Positions 1 through 7,195 of a DNA stretch of 64,000 nucleotides are shown piece after piece; the stretch's first letter is position 1; each line of letters starts with the position of its first letter. The position numbers and the translations under genes were made by a program. The notes under the pieces are model-generated. The model saw nothing but the letters and a program-made list of their open reading frames with translations, was not told the DNA's origin and made no database searches. Origin of the DNA: RGIG5050 sp045636065 (GTDB lineage: Bacteria; Verrucomicrobiota; Kiritimatiellia; RFP12; UBA1067); assembly GCA_045636065.1 (NCBI GenBank), contig JAZTWW010000046.1, positions 25,462 through 89,461 of the forward strand, in the 5' to 3' direction.

Positions 1-58
1 CGTGGAATATTTTTAATACTTCCAGCTGATACGGTCTCAAATCCCAACTTGGCATCAT
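1..58 (-). CDS. partial gene, possible LicD-family protein (N-terminus only)
   Basis: Only the first 19 codons lie in the window. An ATG at 58 (a second ATG follows at 55) is preceded by AGGAGAAG, and the stop codon of the upstream gene is part of this ribosome binding site, so the two genes look translationally coupled. The visible peptide contains DLRPYQLEVLKIF, which resembles the start of LicD phosphotransferases (LRELQL-type opening). LicD proteins transfer phosphocholine-like groups from CDP donors, which would fit a cytidylyltransferase upstream. The identity rests on a very short stretch and is tentative; the start codon and signal are clear. Confidence 0.35.
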   Translation of the reverse strand, partial: MMPSWDLRPYQLEVLKIFH

Positions 59-64
59 CTTCTC

Positions 65-1417
65 CTAAATGAGATATTGCCGCGCACATGTCAGCAATCG
101 GAGTAGATTTTTAGAATTATCAGAAGTCCAAGCACTGCTTGAACTTTCTTGTTTTTGAATATTATTAATAAGATCTGCTAGTTCATAACGCAATCCATCT
201 CCGACAAAAGAACAAAACACGCGTCTTGTTGTCTGTCCCATATCATTTCTAACCTCAAAATATTCGGTTTTCCACCAAGGGCTTGGAACATAAATATAAC
301 CAGTCGTTCCCGCCACAGTCAAGGCTCCCTCTGACTTTGCAGACAAGCCTACCGTGAAGATTCCTGTCGCGGAGGGATACTTGATCATACCCGTCGCAAA
401 GGACTCAACGCGATCACTTGGGTCACGAAGCGGATGAATCGTCATTTGTGATGGGTCAGCCGGACCGAGCAACTTGATAATCGGACAGAGTACATACGAG
501 GCAAGTTCAGATATCGCGCCACCACCCATTGCCGGATCGTACTCACGAAGTGTCTTATCGAGCGTTAACTTAGTAAAGACGGCGTTCACTTGGCGAATCT
601 TGCCAATCACGCCCCCCTTCGCCAAGTTGACAAGCCGTTTGAAGCATGGGGCAAAGGCTGTCTTAAGAGCCTCCTGAAGAACAACACCGTTTTTCGACGC
701 CAAGGCATAGAGATCCTTTGCTTCTTCATAGTCAAGCGTCAATGGTTTCTCGCACAGGACATGCTTCTTTGCCGTTAGCGCCTTACGCACATAGTCGGCA
801 TGGAATGGATGCGGTGTGGCAACATAGACGACATCGACAGATTGCAACATCACGTCAAAATCTGAATATGCATCCTTAATCGAATGCTTCGCGGCAAACT
901 CATCTGCGAGATTTCGCATTGGATTGCATACGGCATCAAACACGATGCCTGACACAAATCGACTTTCGACGATAAACCGATTGGCTATTCTCCCACAGCC
1001 GACGATCCCACCGCGGAGAATGTGCCGCGAATCATTTCGGATCATTGTCGAGCTAATGCCCTTCGTTCGCGGCAGATAAACCACTTCGCACCATTCTTTC
1101 AGATAATCATACTTTCCGAGCCAGTCGTCGCCAATGACAAAAACATCTATGCCGTAGCGCTGTACGTCTTCAATCTTCTGCCCCTCATATTCTTCAACAA
1201 ATATTACGTCTGCCATCCCACTATCCTTGACTTGCCCCATCCGTTCGATGAGACTTTGCACAACATTCAGCTTGCCGCGCTCACGATCGTAATTTTCGCT
1301 TGTGACCCCAACGAAGAGCTTCCCGCCCGTACCGCAATACATTCGTGCTCTTTCCAGAATGCGGCGATGCCCATCATGAAAGAAATCAAATGTTCCGTAT
1401 GTTATCACATTAGCCAT
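65..1417 (-). CDS. cytidylyltransferase - Gfo/Idh/MocA oxidoreductase fusion
   Basis: A 450-residue two-domain protein. Residues 1-130 are a TagD/glycerol-3-phosphate cytidylyltransferase-like nucleotidyltransferase with GTFDFFHDGH (HxGH site) and ISSTMIR near the end of the domain. Residues about 135-450 are a Gfo/Idh/MocA NAD(P)-dependent oxidoreductase, with the Rossmann motif GIVGCGRIA and the family EKP motif (CEKPLTL). The fusion suggests that one protein both activates and oxidises or reduces a small alcohol or sugar for a CDP-linked precursor of surface polymers; the substrate cannot be read from sequence. The ATG at 1417 was chosen because AGGAG lies 8 nt upstream; a TTG six codons earlier lacks a better signal. 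The next gene may be LicD-like. Confidence 0.85.
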   Translation of the reverse strand: MANVITYGTFDFFHDGHRRILERARMYCGTGGKLFVGVTSENYDRERGKLNVVQSLIERMGQVKDSGMADVIFVEEYEGQKIEDVQRYGIDVFVIGDDWLGKYDYLKEWCEVVYLPRTKGISSTMIRNDSRHILRGGIVGCGRIANRFIVESRFVSGIVFDAVCNPMRNLADEFAAKHSIKDAYSDFDVMLQSVDVVYVATPHPFHADYVRKALTAKKHVLCEKPLTLDYEEAKDLYALASKNGVVLQEALKTAFAPCFKRLVNLAKGGVIGKIRQVNAVFTKLTLDKTLREYDPAMGGGAISELASYVLCPIIKLLGPADPSQMTIHPLRDPSDRVESFATGMIKYPSATGIFTVGLSAKSEGALTVAGTTGYIYVPSPWWKTEYFEVRNDMGQTTRRVFCSFVGDGLRYELADLINNIQKQESSSSAWTSDNSKNLLRLLTCARQYLI

Positions 1418-1560
1418 TCTTTCTACTCCTTTCAAACTCTAATTCGTAATGTTTAGCACCGCCAACACCCAGCAATATACGAGCAATCCTCATATGAGCG
1501 CATACAAACTCCGCCCATATGTGGCAACAATGTTCAGAAATATGCGACGATTAGGGGACA

Positions 1561-1761
1561 TTACTTTTCCGGCACCAATTGCGCGGCATCCAACTTATAC
1601 ATCAGCATACTCGCGAACATCAATTTCCTGACAGCATCTTCTTTACTGATCATCATGTCCTCATGTGCTTTAGGATTCCTTATGGCACTCATCGCCCCAG
1701 AAAACATCATCATATATCCACGCTGCGTATCTTTATTGGTCTGAGTATCAAGATTACCCAT
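1561..1761 (-). pseudogene. C-terminal remnant of a TIGR02391 (Hypoth_Ymh) protein
   Basis: The reading frame contains TQTNKDTQRGY, then SAIRNPKAHE and a closing helix ending in YKLDAAQ. This is the conserved C-terminal module of the TIGR02391/Ymh family (the RNPxAHE signature). The N-terminal module is missing here but occurs in the same orientation at 2626-3150. Only five codons precede the first ATG before an in-frame stop. I therefore read it as the separated 3' half of an interrupted gene rather than an independent gene. The family's function is unknown; members are common in mobile and defence-rich regions. Confidence 0.7.
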
Positions 1762-1885
1762 GAATCCTCTCTGTCACGTTCCACGGGCGGCTTTCCTCTT
1801 CTTCCTTTGTCATTGGACGACATTCCAATATTCTACAAGGATTCTCCGTCGAGAACAAATCTATCTTGTTTAGTGCCATAGGCAT
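1754..1885 (-). CDS. small ORF (41-43 aa) at the distal edge of the inserted segment
   Basis: A short frame starts at ATG 1885 or 1879, about 24 nt after the stop of the membrane protein, and ends at a TAA at 1754. The peptide is acidic in the middle (MTKEEEESRPW) and carries two cysteines in CRILEC. There is no clear Shine-Dalgarno sequence and I recognise no family. It ends exactly where the split TIGR02391 frame resumes, so it may be a real small gene of the inserted segment or chance coding. Confidence 0.25.
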   Translation of the reverse strand: MPMALNKIDLFSTENPCRILECRPMTKEEEESRPWNVTERIHG

Positions 1886-1908
1886 AATTCGATAGTCTTA
1901 CACTTATA

Positions 1909-2607
1909 TCATTTGGCATTGTTTTTGAGTTTTTCAACCAACACAAATGATGCCAAGAATTCTGAATACTTTATCACGAAGCGCAAATACTGCCATAAGA
2001 ATGCTAATGATATCATAATGTTCAATATCACAGCCACGACTACACATGGCCAAGATGAGCCTGATTCCACAAGTATCACGACAATTGGAAGCAGTGCGAA
2101 AACTGATGTCATAAAAAGCACTCTGTTCAGGCCATAATACGCCATGTAATTCATGCCAGCAGGCGGTTCTCCTCCAAAGCGTGCTTGAGCAATGAGTCGC
2201 AATTCCCTCCGAGAATCCTCGCATGGCCTATAACCGAAAATATGTTCAAATGTCTCATACATGGCCTTTGCTTTATCGCGTATTGAGGATGGAATCTCCG
2301 TCTCAGGATTCATTGCATCAATTACGCCTGCGAATGGGTGTTTCATTCGTGATAGGTGCTTTCTAGCAAATGTATGCTCAACCAGCAAACTCGAAAGCGC
2401 ATTGGCTAGATGACCCGCTATGTAACCAAGAATGACAACAACAAAATACGACCACTTTGATGCCTCCATCCAAGAAAACAGTACTTGCGCCTTACCTGGG
2501 CAAAAGGCGTACAAGTAAAGCAACCCCACACCAAGGAAGGCAAAGCCAGACACCCAATAGCAAAACAAATCGTAAAATGTCGCTCTATTTGATAGTGTGC
2601 TAGACAT
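1909..2607 (-). CDS. four-helix membrane protein, unknown function
   Basis: A 232-residue protein with predicted membrane helices at roughly residues 12-34, 52-70, 160-182 and 187-210. A charged soluble loop (about 72-158) lies between the two helix pairs. The first pair is preceded by FYDLFCYW and the loop ends with YMAYYGLNR before helix 3. I do not recognise a named family; the arrangement (helix pair, cytosolic loop, helix pair) recurs among uncharacterised proteins of accessory islands. No strong ribosome binding site is visible before the ATG. The gene starts 18 nt after the stop of the truncated TIGR02391 N-terminal half, so expression may depend on that upstream frame. Its position inside a split gene points to acquired DNA. 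Confidence 0.65.
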   Translation of the reverse strand: MSSTLSNRATFYDLFCYWVSGFAFLGVGLLYLYAFCPGKAQVLFSWMEASKWSYFVVVILGYIAGHLANALSSLLVEHTFARKHLSRMKHPFAGVIDAMNPETEIPSSIRDKAKAMYETFEHIFGYRPCEDSRRELRLIAQARFGGEPPAGMNYMAYYGLNRVLFMTSVFALLPIVVILVESGSSWPCVVVAVILNIMISLAFLWQYLRFVIKYSEFLASFVLVEKLKNNAK

Positions 2608-2625
2608 ATCTACTTTTTTTTATCG

Positions 2626-3150
2626 CTAATCGCACAAACAAGAAATCGTTGGAATTCCGTACGCAATAATCAGTTTTTCAACCAAAAGCACCGGATTATC
2701 CGGTGAGAACACACGCTGCATCAAGGTCTGCCCATCAAGTTCGATATTGAATCGCGACTGCACCTTAGCTTTGACTGCATTATTGACTTCCTTAAATGCA
2801 CTCAAAACAGCATCTGCATATTGACGCGACTTCATACGCGACTCGGCCACACGCCATACTGCAGGATGAGATATACCTTCTGTGCCGTAAAAATCTTGAG
2901 ATGCCATCATTCGCAATGACATTAACTTCTTTATAATTGCATTTGCATCCTCAACGTTCATTCGCTGATTTGATCTCGTTGGCAAATGTGCTACGCGCAC
3001 ATCACGAACTTCATTTTCAAGCGAATGCCAAACCGCAAACGCCAACAACTTATCAGCAAGCTCCGACACCTCCGGTGTATCACCGTCCACACGATGCTTG
3101 CTGTACAACTCTAAAACCCGCAAAATTAAATCATCTATCTCATCAACCAT
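2626..3150 (-). pseudogene. N-terminal part of a split TIGR02391 (Hypoth_Ymh) gene
   Basis: The 174-codon frame has an N-terminal helical region, then HPAVWRVAESR, ADAVLSAFKEVNNAVK and LMQRVFSPDNPVL. These are the ordered motifs that precede the RNPxAHE module in TIGR02391 proteins. After VFSPDNPVLLVE the frame runs into unrelated sequence and stops 16 codons later. The missing C-terminal module is found 0.9 kb further downstream in the same orientation (1561-1761). A perfect 17-nt palindrome (2689-2705) lies about 12 nt before the point of divergence. The truncated protein might still be made, but the key conserved module is absent. Confidence 0.7.
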
Positions 3151-3164
3151 GTCTTACCATATAA

Positions 3165-3498
3165 ATAGAATTCTTTCCGGACTTTCCGCTACACTGGTAG
3201 CAGGCTTATATCCAAGTATGCGTAAATATTGGTTACGTTTCTACAAAATGTGATCTTCTCACAAATTACCGTCGCCGTACGGCGCTATAAAACAACCATG
3301 CACCATTTGCACAACTGACTATTCGACAGTGTAGTATCCACCAGTTTCCTTGTTGCCACGACACCCGATTGAATCCAGTATCTTGGTGTGGACAGTTCAC
3401 GCGAAAGTATAGCCTGGGATTTCCCTTTCAATGCAATCAAAGCTAATAGGGATAAGCCCTATTAAAGGCCTTCGCGCATGCCACCTTGCGGTATGACT
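3165..3498. other. gene-poor spacer with decayed sequence
   Basis: I see no intact gene here. A minus-strand stretch around 3325-3400 reads as a short plausible C-terminus (GCRGNKETGGYYTVE then stop) but is cut off upstream by an in-frame stop. A weak AATAGGG/CCCTATT hairpin (3445-3463) is present without a T-tract. The region looks like degraded accessory DNA. Confidence 0.4.
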
Positions 3499-3690
3499 TC
3501 ATGTTCTGCAAAGTATTCTTGCCTGTGAAAATACTGTAGCGGCAGGGATGCCTTCTGTTTTGCCGGAGCGGAGTTCGTCAAGTCTTGTACGGCATTCCGC
3601 TAGCCACGCTGATTCAATTTCCAGATCAGTTGCGTTGCATGCAGGCATAAATCTGCGGTTTTCGTTCACGATGTTCGTCTCGCTCGGTTT
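3499..3690 (-). pseudogene. remnant of a TIGR02574-type addiction module antitoxin
   Basis: The minus-strand frame reads IESAWLAECRTRLDELRSGK, followed closely by GIPAATVFSQAR and a stop. This matches the C-terminal half of the putative addiction module component family (TIGR02574), antitoxins usually paired with RelE/ParE toxins, which typically end with a W-x-x-E-x-x-R-x-L, SGK and IPW-E-V motif series. There is no credible start and the conserved N-terminal ELSxxERxxL part is missing; no RelE-type toxin is recognisable next to it. I read it as a decayed toxin-antitoxin locus immediately downstream of the intact AbiEii-type module. Confidence 0.55.
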
Positions 3691-3698
3691 GCTTGGGA

Positions 3699-4316
3699 CT
3701 ACATAGTCCGAACGAATTCACGTACTTTTGATTCTATCTTCTGCTTGACTTCTTTCCAAGTCATGTGGACTAGCATCTCTGGCATTGGATCAGGCTCGGC
3801 GTCATCGAAATATGTCAACCCTCTCAAGGCAAAAGAAAACTCTGTAAGGGAATACTTGCTTTGATACAGGTCAAACATTTCCTTCAGCGAAAATCTGTCC
3901 AAGAGGAATGATATATCGACAAAATCCTTCTTTCTGCCTCGGTTGGCTGTAGCAGAGATCTTCATAGGTACGATATCAAGGATATCCGCAAGTTTCACGC
4001 CATCCTCAACAATTGGAGCTTTCAACCATGGGTATGGATAATTCACAAAATCGACCTTGACCCCATCTACTCTTAGAAACTGCATCTGCCCATTATCTCT
4101 TCCTTCTGCGGAATGCCCAGAATTCAAAAGCAGTGAGCGAAATGAAATATTTTCATCAAAACTGCCAAAGAGATCAAGATCTATTGATTTTCTGTGTCCA
4201 AGAATCAGTGCAAGCGCAGTACCGCCGACAAGACGGATGTCTGCGGCAGCAGGCAACGACTGGATATCCCTCAATATATCCAGGGTGCTGGCGAGGACTG
4301 TTTCTGTGTGTAGCAT
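3699..4316 (-). CDS. AbiEii/AbiGii-family nucleotidyltransferase toxin
   Basis: A 205-residue protein with the AbiEii (PF08843) nucleotidyltransferase signature: GGTALALILGHR followed by SIDLDLF, the G-G-T and D-x-D metal-binding elements. Further down come KISATANRGRKKDFVD and LLDRFSLKEM, also typical of the family. Relatives act as toxins that transfer nucleotides to cellular RNA or tRNA ends and give abortive infection; the target here is unknown. The gene overlaps the 3' end of its upstream partner by 46 nt, as expected for a toxin-antitoxin operon. The start at 4316 follows a purine-rich GAGAGAGAA stretch. Confidence 0.85.
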   Translation of the reverse strand: MLHTETVLASTLDILRDIQSLPAAADIRLVGGTALALILGHRKSIDLDLFGSFDENISFRSLLLNSGHSAEGRDNGQMQFLRVDGVKVDFVNYPYPWLKAPIVEDGVKLADILDIVPMKISATANRGRKKDFVDISFLLDRFSLKEMFDLYQSKYSLTEFSFALRGLTYFDDAEPDPMPEMLVHMTWKEVKQKIESKVREFVRTM

Positions 4317-4567
4317 CTGAAGTTCTCTCTCGGTTCATTGGCTACGCAGGCGATAAAGGATAAGGCCATTGGTTCAAGGGTGCGCAAGGATTTGGCAGTA
4401 TCTATCACTTCTGGAAGGCCGTATGTCTTGAATGCAAAGCGCAAGTCGTCAACCGTGCCCCTTTCGAGGACACGCTGGACGACGTACTTCCTGTGCTTCG
4501 CCAAATCCAAATCATTGGGATCGGCATCCCAAAACAGGTTCGGCGAAAATGTAGATGTGTTGGACAT
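4271..4567 (-). CDS. DUF6922-type antitoxin of the AbiEii module
   Basis: A 98-residue protein (from ATG 4567) containing LFWDADPNDLDLAKHRKYVV, then VLERGTVDDLRFAFKTYG. This is the pattern of DUF6922 proteins, which commonly precede AbiEii-type toxins and take the antitoxin position. The helical bundle probably binds DNA or the toxin. An ATG at 4588 would add seven residues; neither start has a strong Shine-Dalgarno sequence. A promoter at 4605-4634 puts transcription initiation close to 4598, favouring the start at 4567 unless the mRNA is nearly leaderless. It is translated just ahead of and overlapping the toxin gene. Confidence 0.7.
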   Translation of the reverse strand: MSNTSTFSPNLFWDADPNDLDLAKHRKYVVQRVLERGTVDDLRFAFKTYGLPEVIDTAKSLRTLEPMALSFIACVANEPRENFRCYTQKQSSPAPWIY

Positions 4568-4604
4568 GGTTATCTGATTGGTTTGCATTCTCAAGTCTGT
4601 GTGT

Positions 4605-4634
4605 ATTATACCATACTTTGCGACAAGGATGCAA
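4605..4634 (-). promoter_or_regulatory. promoter of the toxin-antitoxin operon
   Basis: On the minus strand a TTGCAT -35 (4629-4634) is followed after 18 nt by a consensus TATAAT -10 (4605-4610), preceded by TGG. It faces the antitoxin gene. Confidence 0.65.
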
Positions 4635-4656
4635 GTGAGCAAATGTAAATAATAAA

Positions 4657-4736
4657 GGGCTATTTGGATACCGTTGGGGCGCAAGAAAAAGGTAGAGGGC
4701 TATATGGATACCGGTGTGGGAAAAGAAAAATGTGCA
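4657..4736. repeat. two tandem 40-bp repeat units upstream of the toxin-antitoxin promoter
   Basis: Two adjacent units, 4657-4696 and 4697-4736, share GGGCTAT, TGGATACCG and a purine run ending in GAAAAA at a 40-bp period. They lie just upstream of the toxin-antitoxin promoter and could be regulator-binding sites or simple repeats. Confidence 0.5.
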
Positions 4737-4845
4737 AAAGCTCCGCTATCGTCAAGTATGCGGGATGCTTGACGTCTAGTGCCAATTGTAGGATGGTTTG
4801 GCATTGGATTTGCCCGGGAACCGTTAGGTGGTTCAAGGGGCTAAT

Positions 4846-4874
4846 ATAATACCATTTTAGGTGGGGAAGTTCAA
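4846..4874 (-). promoter_or_regulatory. possible second upstream promoter
   Basis: On the minus strand TTGAAC (4869-4874), a 17-nt spacer ending in TGG and TATTAT (4846-4851) follow the same layout as the other promoters of the window. It points towards the toxin-antitoxin operon about 280 bp away. No gene lies between. Confidence 0.3.
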
Positions 4875-5053
4875 GTAGAATTAGTAGGGTTTTTCAGAGG
4901 GAGGGGATGGGGGCTGACGCGATTGGTGAGGGGACTTAATTATCGCTGACTGTTTGAATTGGCGCTGACGCGCGACCACGAAAATTTGCTTGTCGGGGTA
5001 TTGGCGCTGACGCGATTGGGGGATGGACTAAATAATGGCAAAAAGTTCGATAT

Positions 5054-5279
5054 GGCGCTGACGCGCGACCACGAAAACTGCTTAAGGCGAATCGCGCCCA
5101 CGGCGCGATTGCAGCGAGCGGGTCGCTTCCCTGCTTGAAGACCGCGACTGAACTCCCCTTCACTTGGGTCGACTGTAATCTGAGCGGTCTTCGCAGGAAG
5201 CGACTCGCTCACTGCAACCCTTCGGGTTCTCGCCTTAAGCAGACACGAAAACCGCCTTCGGCGGACACGAAAAGGCTGG
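5054..5279 (-). repeat. cloverleaf repeat element, copy C (inverted)
   Basis: A 226-bp element in opposite orientation to copies A and B. The inverted arms CTGCTTAAGGCGA (5078-5090) and TCGCCTTAAGCAG (5230-5242) close a multi-branch structure. Inside are a perfect hairpin AATCGCGCC/GGCGCGATT, a long near-perfect stem of about 30 bp (about 5111-5143 with 5185-5217) with a loop of about 38 nt, and a hairpin AACCC/GGGTT. Outside the closing stem is another hairpin CCGCC/GGCGG. Stem positions differ from copies A and B by paired changes. No coding role is evident. Confidence 0.75.
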
Positions 5280-5930
5280 AAATCATTTGCTTGGAATCTG
5301 CATAGCGGTACTTCAATGCTACAAAAAGAGCATGGGATTGGAAATGTTGGGCATGGTTGACTTGGATGCTGCAAAAAGAGCATAGCGGCACAATGGAGAA
5401 TATCAAAACATGCCGCCAACTTCAGATGTAGGGGAATAACTTGCTCACATGGCGCATGGGGCACAATGGGGTTTATCGATATATGCCGCCAACTTAGGCA
5501 GGGTGAGACGTAAATTAATTGCTTGTGGGGGAGTGGGTGCTGATGCGCAGACACGAAAAGGCTGGAAAATTTTTACTTGGCATGGGACTAGTGTCACTTC
5601 AATGCTGCAAAAAGAGCATGGCGGCACAATGGAGTATATCGGAACATGCCGGTAACTTGGGATGTAGGTCAATTACTTGCTCTGATGGCGCATGCGGCAC
5701 AATGGGGGTTATCGACATATGCCGCAAGCTTGAGGAACTCGAGCGTAGAGCAGAGTCGCAGGTTAATTGCTTGCTCCAAAGGCGCATGCGGCACGAGGGG
5801 GTCTATCGACATATGCCGCAAGCTTCGGGAGCACTAAGAGAATGCTCTCTTTCACACTGCAATAATGCTTTCTGTATCACGGTGCAATAAAGCGTTTTTT
5901 TACGGTTGAATAAAGCTTTCGGTCTAAGGC

Positions 5931-6004
5931 CCATTGTTCAACTACGGCCTTTTGGCATGCACCGAAATTAACCAAAAGTCCGATTTTGCCACCGGTTATC
6001 CGAA
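5931..6004 (-). pseudogene. C-terminal fragment of a second GxxExxY gene
   Basis: The minus strand encodes LRITGGKIGLLVNFGA followed by KAVVEQWA, nearly identical to the last 25 residues of the intact GxxExxY protein at 6634-7014. The 5' three quarters of the gene are missing, and the original stop has been lost. It is evidence for a duplication followed by deletion. Confidence 0.8.
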
Positions 6005-6070
6005 GATGGTTCTATTATTTGCTCAATGGTGGAAATACTATATACCCTTTTGCAACATGCACGTGATTAT

Positions 6071-6417
6071 TTGCCCATTGGAGCAAACGCCATGCTCATT
6101 TGCAGCATGCAAGTCACCCCATGCTCAAGAGTTCCAGTAACATGCTCTTTTGCAGCATAACAGGTGATTGTTCGCAAATTCTAAGCAAGATTTTCCAGCT
6201 TTTTCGTGTCCGCCGAAGGCGGTTTTCTATCTGCTTAAGGCGAAAACCCGAAGGGTTGCCGGCTGTCGCGGAGCTTCCTGCGAAGGCCGAGCATATGCAA
6301 GTGATGGATCCGTGAAAGAGTTGATACTGGCCTTCAAGCAGGGAAGCGACGCGACAGGCGCAATCGCGTCGCAGACGCGATTCGCCTTAAGCAGTTTTCG
6401 TGGTCGCGCGTCAGCGC
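6071..6417 (+). repeat. long direct repeat, left copy
   Basis: About 347 bp that match 7196-7542 at a constant offset of 1125 bp with scattered substitutions. It includes two CATGCT hairpins, the phrase AAGAGTTCCAGTAACATGCT and the whole of cloverleaf copy A. No gene is visible in 6005-6633. Confidence 0.8.
6195..6417 (+). repeat. cloverleaf repeat element, copy A
   Basis: A 223-bp element: outer hairpin CCGCC/GGCGG, closing arms CTGCTTAAGGCGA (6231-6243) and TCGCCTTAAGCAG (6382-6394), hairpin AACCC/GGGTT, a long stem (about 6260-6288 with 6329-6361), and hairpin AATCGCGTC/GACGCGATT. Compared with copy C the same stems are kept with different paired bases. Confidence 0.75.
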
Positions 6418-6633
6418 AAATGCAAACATAAGCAGGTTTCGTGGTGGTCGGTTGCGCGTCAGCACCAATGCGGATAGTGCGATAAATTAGGTGTCGCTTA
6501 CGGCACAATAGGGTCTATCGACATATGCCGCCAACTTAGGCAGGGTGAGAGAACACCTGCTTTCACGGTGATCCAAGCACGAGACTATCTATGATGACGA
6601 TATTGTGTTTCTATAAAGCATTCTGTCCAAACA

Positions 6634-7014
6634 TCATCTCGCCCATTGTTCAACTACGGCCTTTGGGTATGCACCGAAATTGACCAGAAGTCCGAGCTTG
6701 CATCCGGTAATCCGAAGATAGTTCATCAGCTGCTTCCTATGCTCCTTTACCAGTTCGGACACGGCCTTAATTTCGACTATGATCTTGTCGTAACAGAAGA
6801 AGTCCGGTATATATGTCTTGTCGATTGGCGCACCTTTGTAGAATAAGCGCAATTCCTTCTTGGCCTCAAAAGGTATGCCCCGAAAGACAAACTCCCTTTC
6901 AAGGCATTGCTGATAGACCTCCTCAGCAAATCCGTTCCCCATCTCTGTGTAAACCTCAAATATCGCACCGCGTATGAGATAGCATTCATCTGGATATGTC
7001 ATATTGTTTTTCAT
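6634..7014 (-). CDS. GxxExxY protein
   Basis: A 126-residue protein of the GxxExxY family (PF13366, PD-(D/E)XK nuclease-like superfamily). It carries the name-giving GNGFAEEVYQQCLE, then YIPDFFCYDKIIVEIKAV, which holds the D...E-x-K nuclease-type site, and ends LRITGCKLGLLVNFGA. The family is widespread in PVC, Bacteroidota and cyanobacterial genomes; its biological role is not established, but a nuclease-like fold is expected. A TATAAT box ends only 7 nt before the ATG, so the mRNA is probably leaderless. A broken second copy lies 0.7 kb downstream and repeats flank both. Confidence 0.85.
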   Translation of the reverse strand: MKNNMTYPDECYLIRGAIFEVYTEMGNGFAEEVYQQCLEREFVFRGIPFEAKKELRLFYKGAPIDKTYIPDFFCYDKIIVEIKAVSELVKEHRKQLMNYLRITGCKLGLLVNFGAYPKAVVEQWAR

Positions 7015-7021
7015 GACATGT

Positions 7022-7030
7022 ATTATACCA
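7022..7030 (-). promoter_or_regulatory. -10 element of the GxxExxY gene
   Basis: TATAAT (7022-7027) preceded by TCTGG on the minus strand; no good -35 is visible. Transcription would start at or next to the ATG at 7014. Confidence 0.55.
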
Positions 7031-7195
7031 GAATTTGACGCTTCTGCGCCAGCATTTTCGTTGCCAAAGAATCACCCCCCTCATGTCGTTAGCCCTCATA
7101 CCTAATATTCCTTGAGTTGCTTCCATAATGAGGCTCAAGATGATCCTTTGCTGCACATCAAATAAATGCAGGCATCTTGTGCTTCAAGCAAGTGT

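Larger units (their letters stand above)
4685..5930. other. 1.2-kb non-coding repeat field, left part
   Basis: No convincing gene lies here; short open frames on both strands change composition from repeat to repeat and lack start signals. The stretch holds end fragments of the cloverleaf element (GGCGCTGACGCG at about 4972, 5001 and 5054), one complete inverted copy of that element (5054-5279), and most copies of two short hairpin repeat families. Confidence 0.6.
5382..6536 (+). repeat. family of ~40-bp hairpin repeats (GCGGCAC...TGCCGC)
   Basis: Six copies at about 5382-5421, 5448-5494, 5615-5657, 5686-5731, 5780-5825 and 6496-6536. Each starts with (G)CGGCACAATGG and ends with ATATGCCGC followed by AACTT or AAGCTT; the arms TGCGGCA and TGCCGCA pair around a loop of about 20 nt. 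Spacing between neighbours is irregular (roughly 73-165 bp), which differs from a CRISPR array. All are in the same orientation. Confidence 0.65.

Noticed and set aside
5382..5825. Possible CRISPR array
   Set aside because: Repeat units are imperfect, about 40 bp, spaced irregularly (about 73 to 165 bp), with related spacers and no cas genes nearby.
4936..6508. Several 60-200 codon open frames in the repeat field
   Set aside because: They follow the repeats rather than any protein family, occur on both strands of the same element, and lack ribosome binding sites.
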